This document shows, one piece after another, positions 55,095-64,000 of a stretch of 64,000 bases of DNA (position 1 is its first letter; each line of letters starts with the position of its first letter). The notes under the pieces are model-generated. The model saw only the letters and a list, made by a program, of their open reading frames with translations, had not been told where the DNA came from and ran no database searches. Position numbers and translations under genes: made by a program. The DNA is from Progne subis subis (Eukaryota; Chordata; Aves; Passeriformes; Hirundinidae). The stretch spans positions 62,001 through 126,000 of the forward strand of contig JAKJHU010000388.1 in NCBI GenBank assembly GCA_022316685.1, written 5' to 3'.

Positions 55095-56626
55095 ATTTGA
55101 AAATAGGTACCTTGGTATAGGCGGTTGGTAAGACACTGAGAGACGTCTCGTGCACAACATACGCCTCTTGGGTTTGTTTGTAAAAGTTGTGACAGCTCTG
55201 CGGAGCTTGGTATCAGTGGTTTGGTAGTCCGTGTCCCGTAGTGGGGACAGCGGTAACCTGTCTTTGTTGTGTCATCTTGCAGTTTAAAGGTCCCTTGGCA
55301 GTCCGTGTCCCATAGTGGGGACAGCAGTAACCCGTTTTTTTTTGCTGTGTCATCTTGCAGTTTGAAGATGACTTGGTAGTCCGTGTCCCGTGAGGGGGCG
55401 GCGGCGGCAGTAAAATAACCGGTGTTGTTGTTGTGTATTAGGAGCAGTGGTGGCTCCGGTTACAGTTTGTGGTTTAAAGGTACCTTGACAATCCATAATC
55501 CGAGTGGTGAGCCCGTTTTGGGACGCGAAGGGTCCCGCTGTGGGTCACAGAAAATCCCGATTGCGGCCCCGAGTGCACTGGGTGTGTGTGGTGTGAACAG
55601 ATCCGTGTTTTGTGGTCTCGTGGTTTTGTGTGTTTGTGTCTTCAGGTGTGGTGCACCGTATGTATCGTGGTCTGTGAGAGTTTGTATTGTAAGCGCTTTG
55701 ATTTGTGTGATTTTGGAGTGTGTTAGTAACATGTGTAAATGTTTTTAGGAGTTTTGCAAGCTTGAAGTTGTAAAACCCTTTTGAATTCCCCACCTGATCA
55801 GCGGAGGGATACTCTATTTGAGAGAGCGGAAAGATTTAAAGTGTTTGTATTGTATCCAGATTGTGTGCTGGAGGGGAATTAAACTGTGTGTGAGCTTGAA
55901 CAGCGTGGGCTTTTGGCAACAAGATTTTGCTGACGTTTTGTTAGGTGAAAAAAGCATTTGTGCAAGTTTAAATTGTTTATTTTTTGAGCTAAAAGGAGCA
56001 AGCGGCGTAAGGAGGTTTGAAACCTGAGCCAGCCCCAGCAATTGGGAGGGGGTGATTTGTTTCCCTGGTAACCGCGGGGGAATCCAGGCTCTGCAGCCTC
56101 GGGCCGTGTCTCTAAGCTCCCTGTAAAACCCTAAGAAGTTCTTTTGACGAGTGAGTGTTTTAGTTAAAGGGCGAAAAGTTTTTTTTTGCTTGTCTGTGAG
56201 TCTTGCAGTTGCTAGAGTGTGTGGTAATATTTTAAAGTCCTGGTGTGTAGTCCCTAACCACAGAGGATTGGAGAGGCAGCGTGGGATCAGGGTTACCCCT
56301 CCCACCTCCTTCTCACGGAGGGATTTGTGTGTGGTGTCCCGGCCGAAATCAGTAGGATTTTTCGGCGAGACTTTGTTGAAACTTCTGGTGGAGTGTGTTT
56401 GGGGTCGTGAGGGACCCCTGGCTATTTTCTTTGCGAACCTAAAACGGTTGGTGTTTGGAGTTGGGTCTCTCTGAGAAAAGGCTTTGATTGTGTGCAGAAA
56501 GCAGAGAGCCCAGAACCTATGCCCAGAGCTAGCAGAAATAGCCGAGAAGTTTTTGGTGCTGAGATACGCAATTGAAGTAGTCTACTTTGTGTTTTGTAAC
56601 ATCTTGGACCAAAAGGGATTCTAAAC
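55095..56626 (+). other. ERV6 leader, second part, with repeats and a palindrome
   Basis: Resumes after the ERV7 duplication and ends at the gag ATG. It holds the palindrome GAGACGTCTC (55140-55149) and about three imperfect 74-78-bp repeats starting GG(T/C)AGTCCGTGTCCC at 55223, 55297 and 55375; the first two contain TCATCTTGCAG. Only small ORFs occur. Confidence 0.75.
55223..55450 (+). repeat. Imperfect 74-78-bp tandem repeats in ERV6 leader
   Basis: Three units with the conserved core AGTCCGTGTCCC and, in two units, GTGTCATCTTGCAGTTT(A/G)AAG, which resembles a splice acceptor. They may act in packaging, splicing or translation, but the sequence does not decide. Confidence 0.75.
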
Positions 56627-58278
56627 ATGGGGGCAAATGAGAGCAAAGAGATTCCCAGAGGAAGCCCTTTAGGGTGTATCTTAACACACTGGAAAGAACT
56701 GGTGGGCTATGGTGGTACCGAGACTAAGAGGGAGCTTGCTAAGCTTTGCACACAATGGTGGCCATTATATAAACTTGATGAAGGTGTGAAGTGGCCAGCA
56801 AACGGTACACTGGACTATGAGACATTATTACAATTGATGCTTTTCCTTCGACGTGAACAAAAGTGGCAAGAAGTAGCTTATGCTGATATGTTTTTCACTC
56901 TCAGGAATCACCCCGAGTGGCAAAGGGATTGTGGAATGAGGTCACCATCTGATCCTTTAGTGTTAGCCCTTGAAAAGGATAATAAAGCTACTAAAGGGAA
57001 GCCCAAACGGTGTTGTAGTACCTGCTCGATAAACCAGAGGTGCACCCATCCTGACAAAGTATACCAAGCAGAGGCTTTGGAACAAGAGACAAAAGACATA
57101 CTTAAGCCACCCCCTAGGAGGCAGGAAAGGAGGAGGGTGGTGGGGGACGCAAATTCAGAACCATTATTGACTCCAACCTCCCCCACTTCATCTTTAGCTT
57201 CATCTTCCTTTGGGAGGACAGCAATTAAGGTAGGGGTTTCTCCACCCACTCCTAAACCCCGGGAACCACCCAAATTTTATCCACCACTGCCTAGCAGTGA
57301 CAGTGAGTGGGATGAACCTGAACCCCTCCCACCAGGTCCTAAGATTCCCTCACAAGGACCTATAGCATCAAGGACCCGAAAACAAACCAGAGAGGTTATA
57401 CAAGCACCTCTAAGACAAGCAATAACCTCTGATGGGGAAACAAAACTGATTAATGTTCCCTTTTCCTCAATTGATTTAGAAATTTGGGAAAGGATTGCTA
57501 AGGGCTATCGAAGTGATCCAATAGGGGTTGCTAAGAAAATGAAGTTTATGATTAAGCAGCATTCACCTGATTGGGCAGATCTGCAACTGCTACTTGATGC
57601 CTTAACAGAAACTGAGAAACAATTAGTTTTGAAAGTAGCTGGGGATCTAGCTGAGGATGATTGTAGGACAACACAGGACGATATTAAAGATGTATTTCCC
57701 CTTCAAGACCCAGATTGGGATCCTAATGATGATGAGGAGTTAGGACAGTTAAAGAGATACCAAGAACTGATAGTAAAAGGGTTAGAAAGAGCAATCCCCA
57801 AAACCATAAACTGGTCAGCCTTATATGCTATCAAACAGGGCCCCTCTCAAACACCTTCTGAATTTCTAGATCACCTGCGAGACGCAATGCGCCCACACAC
57901 ACCACCCTGGATCCTGGATCTGATGAAGGAACGCAGCAATTAATAAATTTATTTTTAGGACAATCCACAGGAGATATCAGGCGGAAACTCCAGAAGATCC
58001 GGGGTCCGAACAGCCGGAATTTAGAAACTCTATTAGATGAGGCCTGGAGAGTTTTTAGTAACCGGGAAGAAGAGTATAAACAAGGGATGAAGAAACTAGC
58101 AGCAGCAGTAAAAGAAGGAGAAAAGGGAAAACATGGGCAAGGTCCACCAAAACAAGGACCACCCCGACTAGGAAAAGATCAATGTGCATTTTGTAAGAAA
58201 TTTGGTCACTGGAAAAACCAGTGCCCAGAATTAAGGAAGGGTAATGAACATAGAAAAGGTGATCAGAAAAAGGAATAA
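56627..58278 (+). pseudogene. gag: gag with one frameshift (ERV6)
   Basis: ATG at 56627 gives MGANESKEIP (myristoylation-type). Matrix spans about residues 1-130, followed by a proline-rich p12-like region with PPKFYPPLP, and capsid with the major homology region IKQGPSQTPSEFLDHL. The frame stops at 57943; gag continues in another frame through a charged helical segment to nucleocapsid, with a complete CCHC box (CAFCKKFGHWKNQC, near 58180-58221), stopping at 58276-58278. A single frameshift near 57930 is the only break I see. Confidence 0.88.
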
Positions 58279-61200
58279 GTAGTTGCTCATGTAAAAGAGG
58301 ACTGAAGGGGACCGGAGGGCCCTACCCTAGGGGACCCTCTGGTTATAGTTAAACTGGGGAACAAAGAAAAAGAAGTGAAATTTTTGATAGACACAGGGGC
58401 AACATTTTCAGTGTTAAATAAGGCCCTAATACCTGTAACCAATGACTATGTTATGGTAAAGGGGGCAACTGGTCAATCTGAAAGAGCTTATTTTTGCAAG
58501 CCATTGAAGTATAAATTGGGAAAACAGTGGGGCATCCACCGATTTTTATACATGCCTAATGCTCCATCTGCACTTTTGGGCAGAGATTTGCTGGAGCAGC
58601 TGGGAGCAAAAATAATATTCAAAAATGGGGAAATTAGTTTGGAGGTAAAGGATCAACAATATGTAGAACTGTTAAGCTTAATGCTAATAACCAAAGAAAT
58701 TGAAGTGGTAAGTGAAAAGGAAAATTTTAGGAAAATAATGGATCAAGTATTTCCAGGAGTGTGGGCCTCCAATATACCAGGAAGAGCAAAGAATGCACTA
58801 CCAGTGCAAATCAGGCTTAAAGAAGGAGGACAGCCAGTAAGGGTTAAACAATACCCCCTAAAGAAAGAAGATATAGAAGGGGTTAGCCCAATTATTGAGA
58901 ACTTGCTGCAACTAGGACTACTGAGAGAGTGTCAATCTGATTTTAATACTCCTATTCTGCCAGTAAAGAAACCTGATGGGTCATACAGATTAGTACAAGA
59001 TTTAAGGGCTGTTAACAAGGTAACTGAAGACTTGTATCCAGTGGTTGCCAATCCCTACACCTTGTTAACCCGTTTAACACCTGAACTAACTTGGTTTACT
59101 GTTCTAGATCTAAAGGATGCTTGCTTTTGCCTCCCTCTCCATGAAGCCAGCCAGAAAATTTTTGCATTCGAGTGGGAAAGCCCTAAAACTGGAAGAAAAT
59201 CTCAGCTCACATGGTGTGTGTTACCGCAGGGGTACAAGAACTCCCCCACTATATTTGGGGAACAGCTTGCCAAGGATTTAGAGTCCTGGGAACATCCACC
59301 AGGAGAAGGACAGTTACTCCAGTATGTGGATGATCTCTTAATAGCCACCCAGACCCAGGAGACATGCATGGACTGGACGGTAAGCCTCCTGAACTTTCTA
59401 GGCCTGCAAGGGTATCGAGTATCCCAGAAGAAAGCCCAAATGGTGAGGCAAACAGTTATTTACCTGGGTTACGAAGTGAGTGCTGGACAACGGATTTTGG
59501 GGCAGGATCGCAAGGAAGCAATATGCCAGACCCCGAAACCTCAGACAGTGAAAGAACTGAGAACCTTTTTAGGCATGACAGGGTGGTGCAGACTGTGGAT
59601 TTATAACTATGGGTTGCTTGTTAAACCTCTGTATGCCTTGATCACGGAAGGGAGCAGAGATCTTCAGTGGACAAAAGATGCAACCCGAGCCTTCGACCAA
59701 CTAAAGAAAGCTCTTATGTCAGCTCCAGCCCTGGGACTTCCAAACGTGAGTAAACCATTTTTCCTGTTTTCTCATGAGAAGCAGGGGATTGCCCTGGGAA
59801 TATTAGCACAGAACTTAGGCCCGTACTGGAGGGCAGTGGCCTATCTTTCCAAGCAACTGGACACAGCAGCTAAAGGATGGCCAGGGTGCCTCAGAGCAGT
59901 TGCAGCAGTAGCAATAAACATCCAAGAGGCACGCAAATTCACCCTAGGCCAGAAGATGACTGTGCTAGTATCTCACACAATGTCTGCAGTCCTTGAGGCA
60001 AAAGGGGGACATTGGCTCTCCCCACAGAGATTTCTGAAGTACCAAGCCATACTGGTAGAACAAGATGATGTTGAAATTGTGGTAACTAACATCGTGAACC
60101 CATCTTCCTTCCTCAGCGGGAGTATGGGAGAACCAGTGATCCATGATTGCCTGGAGACCATTGAAGCCACCTACTCGAGCCGCCCAGATCTGAAGGACAC
60201 CCCGCTTGAGGATGCTGAGACCTGGTTTACTGATGGAAGCAGCTATGTCGTCAGTGGAAGAAGGCATGCTGTGTATGCGGTTACCACAAGCAAAGAGGTA
60301 ATAGAGTCTGGACCACTGCCAACTAATACAGCTGCACAGAAGGCTGAAATAATTGCCTTAATCTGAGCCCTAGAGCTGGCAAAAGGAAAAGAGATCAACA
60401 TCTACACGGACTCAAGGTATGCATTCGGAGTAGTTCATGCTCACGGATCCATCTGGAAGGAAAGAGGACTGCTGAATTCACAAGGCAAGAGTATTAAACA
60501 TGCACAAGAGATACTGAGGCTATTAGATGCCATACAGCTACCTGAGAGAGTAGCCATAATGCACATCAAGGCACACCAAAAGGTGAGCTCTGAATTGGAA
60601 GAAGGGAATATGCTGGCGGACAGAGAGGCAAAAGAAGCAGCAAAAGGTGAGGTACCTGATAAGGCTGTTGAGGCAGCATTGATTCCAGATGGAAAAGTTT
60701 CTATTGAAGGTAAGCCAGTGTACAATAAGAAAGATAAGAAACTTATCAAGGTAGAAAAGGCAAGCTATAACCAGGAAGGATGGGCTGTAGCAGAAGAAGT
60801 GAAACTTGTAGTACTCTCCTATTTGTTGTGGTCATTAGTACAGAGGGAACATAAGAAAACACGCTGGGGAATAGATGCCCTGTATAACCATTTGAAAGAA
60901 AGAATCATGGCCAGGAGATTGCAGGGCACAGTGATACAAGTAACTCGTCAGTGTAGTCTTTGCCTCTGAACTAACCCTAAAAATACCCCAAAGCCTAAAG
61001 TGGGACAAATTGGGAAAGGTTGTGGACCTGGGCAACAATGGCAAATTGATTTTACAGAACTGCCCAGGAAGGGAGGGTATCGTTACCTATTGGTGTTAAC
61101 TGATACCTTTTCAGGATGGCCAGAAGCCTTCCCTGCCAGGACAGCTAAGGCCCGAGAGGTGACCAAAGCGCTGTTGCAAGAAATAATACCACGATTTGGA

Positions 61201-61864
61201 GTTCCAGCCACCATATCCTCAGATAGGGGACCACATTTTATTTCGAAAATTGTGCAGCAAATAAGTCAGCACCTGGGAATAGACTGGGAATTGCACACCC
61301 CATACCACCCTCAATCTAGTGGCCAGGTGGAAAAGATGAACCATTTGATTAAACAACAAATTGTGAGACTGGGGCAAGAAGCCAATTTGCCCTGGCCTCA
61401 GGCTCTCCCATTGGCCTTGTTGCGAATTCGGGCAAAACCAAGGGCAAAAGAGAAACTAAGCCCTTTTGAAATATTGTATGGAAGGCCATATGCAGTTCAA
61501 GGGGGAACAGCACCCATTCAAGCAGGGGAAGAAACCCTACATGGATATATGGTGGCCCTAAATAAACAACTTAGAGAAATTGAGAAATATGTGGCTGGAA
61601 CTCAAAACAGAGAACTAGATGGGCCAGTACATGATGTACAACCTGGGGATTATGTGTATGTTAAGTCTTTTGCAGAAAAAAACCTTAGAACCACAGTGGG
61701 AAGGACCATTCCAGGTGCTCCTCACTACCTTCACTGCAATCAAGATCAAGGAACAGAAGGCCTGGATCCATCACTCCCGAGTGAAGAAAGCCCCAGAGGG
61801 AATTTGGAAGGCCACACCAGGCGATAACGAACTGAAGCTGAAGCTCACTCGGAACAGCGAATAA
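58279..61864 (+). pseudogene. pol: pro-pol: protease, reverse transcriptase, RNase H, integrase (ERV6)
   Basis: In the same frame as nucleocapsid, as in gammaretroviruses that use stop-codon readthrough; a TAA (58276) and a TGA (about 58303) lie between. Protease has LIDTGATFSVL. Reverse transcriptase has LPQGYKNSP and YVDDLLIA. RNase H starts at FTDGSSY, is hit by a TGA at 60364-60366, and continues with YTDSRYAFG. A second TGA at 60967-60969 lies by the integrase CxxC. Integrase has D (QIDFTELP), D (SSDRGPHF) and E (SGQVEKMN). Near 61680, at a run of A, the frame shifts and the C-terminal PQWEGPF motif reads on to a stop at 61862-61864. Confidence 0.9.
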
Positions 61865-61890
61865 ATGGACTAAGAGTTATTTTGGACATT

Positions 61891-62858
61891 ATGTGGAAAG
61901 TTATAACTGTTGTAGTAATTACCTTAACCATAACAGGAGTCAACACAATACCACGAAGGTATAATGTGACTGGGATATACCAGTGCCAAGGAAGAGCTTA
62001 TGATCCTTACTCTCGTAAGGCTTTAAACAAGATATTAAAAGTCACAAATGCAAGCTTGTGGGAGGGAAGAAATGTTTGGGGATGTAAGTATGCATTTGTA
62101 CAGGATGGGTTCCACGAGGCTTACCATCCACCCATGAAACTCATCAGGGTCAGTCCTGAATGCTGTGATAAATGCTTGAGTACATGTCTAGAGTTTAGGC
62201 TCAAAATAGAGGGGTGTGCGATAAAGGGGTATGACATTGACTTTAACATCACTCAGGTATGTACTGAGTACCGTAGGAACCAGACCAAGATCACTCCACC
62301 AGTGCCAAGAAAGGCTGTGATCACCAAGGTGCCAGCTATTCCAGAAGTGGAGGAACAAATAACTCCTGTAGTTACCAAAATTGGGCCATATGCCCTTAAA
62401 AGACAGGAGTTCAGAAGCTGATAGTTAACCCAAGGTGGTCTTTAAAATGAGTAGAAATGGGAGTACAGGTAAATGCTTCACACGTTCGGCCAGAATGTGC
62501 CCCATTTCTCAGGAACTCCTTTATGGACTGGACTACTTGAATTACTATACACCATGACACAGAGACCATCAAAGAAGTTTTTAAAAGGCTTGAGGAACAT
62601 TTGTCTCATCATTGGTAGGATTTGCTTTTTGGGTGGTCACCAACAGCAACCGGAATATTGAATACCTTAATCCACCCTATAGTTGTGTTGCTTATTTTGG
62701 TCAGCATAAGTTTAGTGTTATCCATTGTAATACTTGTTTGGAATTGGAGGATGCTACGACGAGTGGCATCTTTAACATCACTGTCAAAGGCGTATGGCTT
62801 AGTCTTGAGAGACACTAGCTGTACAGCTTGGATAGATGAGGAAGATTCTGTATACTGA
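61891..62858 (+). pseudogene. env: env, internally deleted (ERV6)
   Basis: ATG at 61891, 27 bases after pol, gives a signal peptide (MWKVITVVVITLTITG) and a cysteine-rich, N-glycosylated ectodomain segment of about 150 residues ending at a stop (62419-62421). A further segment in other frames leads to a membrane-proximal region and anchor helix (IVVLLILVSISLVLSIVILV, about 62680-62745) and short tail ending at 62858. No cleavage site, fusion peptide or CX6CC motif is seen, so much of SU and TM is missing. The 177-residue 5' ORF could be secreted if expressed. Confidence 0.75.
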
Positions 62859-62879
62859 GTAAAGGAATTTACTCATTTT

Positions 62880-62896
62880 AAAGAAGAAGTGGGGAA
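62880..62896 (+). other. Polypurine tract (ERV6)
   Basis: AAAGAAGAAGTGGGGAA abuts the 3' LTR. Confidence 0.85.
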
Positions 62897-63575
62897 TGAG
62901 ACGTTAATTTTGAGGAACTAAGGATTTTTAGGAAAGTTAAGATAATAAGTTGCTGAATTAGCCGAAGTAGATAGGTAATCTTTGTTAGCAGTTAACAGAA
63001 GCCGGATCTTAGATAAGCTACCCCGGATCTTGTAACTCATTTCTTGTCAGGTTTATGTTTATGTAGCTGTGATTGTAATGAAAAACAAAATGTGGTAAAT
63101 AGGACATAAGATAGCTGCAGATTTCCTGCTTAAAGGACCCATTGAACACAGGAAACTGTAAGTTCTACCAAGGATCCATTTGTCATGAATGCACTGAAAA
63201 GGTAGAAAGGTCAGGATGAGGAAGACTCATCTTACTTCCTCATTTTGGGTGACCCCTCCCCAGAATAGACCCCCGACTCATTTTAAGAAACAAAGTACGC
63301 ATGCTTAATAGCCTTTTTGCCAATTAGCATACGAAGCGAGGAATGGGAGGTGACAGGGGTACGAATATGCATTTGTATTTTGGATATTCAACACTTTTGT
63401 AAATAAAAGACTTTGTAATTACCTGTGAAATTCGCAGTGCGAATTAGGGAAATATCCCGCGTGCTGCCCGGCCGTAACAAACATACACTTTCTAACTTAA
63501 AACTGTTAGAGAGTTTTTGTCCGTCACAGTTGGGTATCGATACTAGATCAGTACCCATATTTCTTTAATAAGTCA
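62897..63575 (+). repeat. 3' LTR of ERV6 (679 bp)
   Basis: Pairs with 44279-44957. The downstream AATAAA of the 5' LTR (44858) reads AACAAA here near 63477. The upstream AATAAA is kept. Confidence 0.95.
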
Positions 63576-64000
63576 AATACAGTAGCAGAAAAAGTACTGC
63601 AAAAGCTGATTAACTGGGCGCGGGGACAAGGACATTTAACAACTCCGACGGCGCTGTTTCGGGTGGATGCATGGCAAGCACTGGGAGATCTGATGTGGGA
63701 ACTAACTGTTACTAATAAGGATAAAGATATAAAGAAAGATATAAAGGATTTTCGTTCCACATGGCATGTCGTAACTAACACTGAGAGACATGCAAGCTGA
63801 GGCAAAGGTCGCTGCGGCCGCTGTTCAGGCTCTTACTTCAGGAAGTGAAGCGCTGCCACCCCCACCCCACCCCCCCCCACCCCCCCGCTGCCGCCGTCAC
63901 CATCGCATCCCCCATCAGCCCGAATAAATCGTTTTGCTTTCGGAGTTTTTCTCGGGAACAAAGCCCCCCTCCGATCAAGGGCTTGTGAGCAACCCAGTGT
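63576..64000 (+). pseudogene. gag: gag continuation of ERV5b (matrix to linker)
   Basis: Resumes after ERV6 with AATA then CAGTAGCAGAAAAAG, as in ERV5a (38997). Matrix reads VLQKLINWARGQGHLTT and on through a lysine-rich helix to a stop near 63798. A shifted frame then carries an alanine-rich and proline-rich linker with a C-run. It is cut by the window end. This copy keeps the matrix C-terminal half that ERV5a lacks. Confidence 0.75.

Larger units (their letters stand above)
44279..63575 (+). mobile_element. ERV6: gammaretrovirus-like provirus with tRNA-Arg primer site, host of ERV7
   Basis: Flanked by the 4-bp duplication AATA (44275-44278 and 63576-63579). Two 679-bp LTRs differ at about four positions by eye. 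Layout: LTR, primer site, long leader (split by ERV7), gag, pro-pol in the same frame as nucleocapsid, short env, polypurine tract, LTR. Without ERV7 the element is about 9.3 kb. Confidence 0.95.
43550..64000 (+). mobile_element. ERV5b: second tandem provirus unit, split by ERV6 and running off the window
   Basis: LTR, tRNA-Lys3 primer site, leader and the first 21 gag codons occupy 43550-44278. Gag resumes at 63576 after the ERV6 insertion and continues to the window end. Its leader lacks the solo LTR found in ERV5a, and its matrix is longer than that of ERV5a. The tandem layout suggests recombination between LTRs of related proviruses. Confidence 0.8.

Noticed and set aside
1..64000. CRISPR arrays, rRNA or tRNA genes
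   Set aside because: None seen; tRNA-like matches are only 12-18-base primer sites, and tandem repeats lack CRISPR spacing. The sequence is vertebrate.

Overview
This is a gene-poor stretch of bird DNA, probably from a songbird. No functional host gene is visible. About 70% of the window is endogenous retrovirus (ERV), often inserted inside other ERVs. The avian call rests on inference: alpha/betaretrovirus-like proviruses with avian-type Env and compact LTRs, and a decayed intronless copy of the vertebrate gene CEPT1. Young, dense, nested ERVs in gene-poor DNA would suit a W chromosome or pericentromere, but the sequence alone cannot settle that.

Layout. ERV1 (1-3755, minus) is a betaretrovirus-like provirus cut by the window start: dUTPase-protease, broken gag and 5' LTR. 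A possible LTR lies at 4013-4542 and a clean solo LTR at 8233-8732 (6-bp duplication ATAACC), within unremarkable host DNA. ERV2 (11198-19294, minus, duplication AAAACT) has open gag and pro-pol joined by a -1 frameshift site, but an env reduced to its two ends. ERV3 (about 21560-25739, plus) is a gag-only remnant with a tRNA-Asn-type primer site; a 293-bp solo LTR sits in its capsid region (duplication AGACAT). ERV4 (26321-35466, minus, duplication AGAAGC) is a relative of ERV2. Its gag, pro and pol lie in one frame broken by three stops, and it carries an uninterrupted 484-codon env.

From 37531 to the window end is a nested complex. ERV5a and ERV5b (plus) are tandem proviruses sharing the LTR at 43550-43925. 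ERV5a has no pol: its gag remnant runs into an intronless CEPT1 retrocopy with 3' UTR, followed by what looks like a spliced subgenomic retroviral leader, a 178-codon ORF with paired CxxC motifs, and a decayed env. ERV5a's leader holds a solo LTR (38012-38761, duplication GCGGTC). ERV5b's gag is split by ERV6 (44279-63575, plus, 4-bp duplication AATA, tRNA-Arg primer site, gammaretrovirus-like). ERV6's leader is split by ERV7 (45128-55089, minus, 5-bp duplication TTTAT, initiator tRNA-Met primer site).

ERV2, ERV4, ERV6 and ERV7 each have paired LTRs differing at only about 4-5 positions by eye, so these insertions are recent and of similar age. ERV5 LTRs differ more and are older. The most unusual object is ERV5a, laid out gag-host cDNA-env like an acute transducing retrovirus, with a junction that marks its env segment as copied from a spliced RNA.
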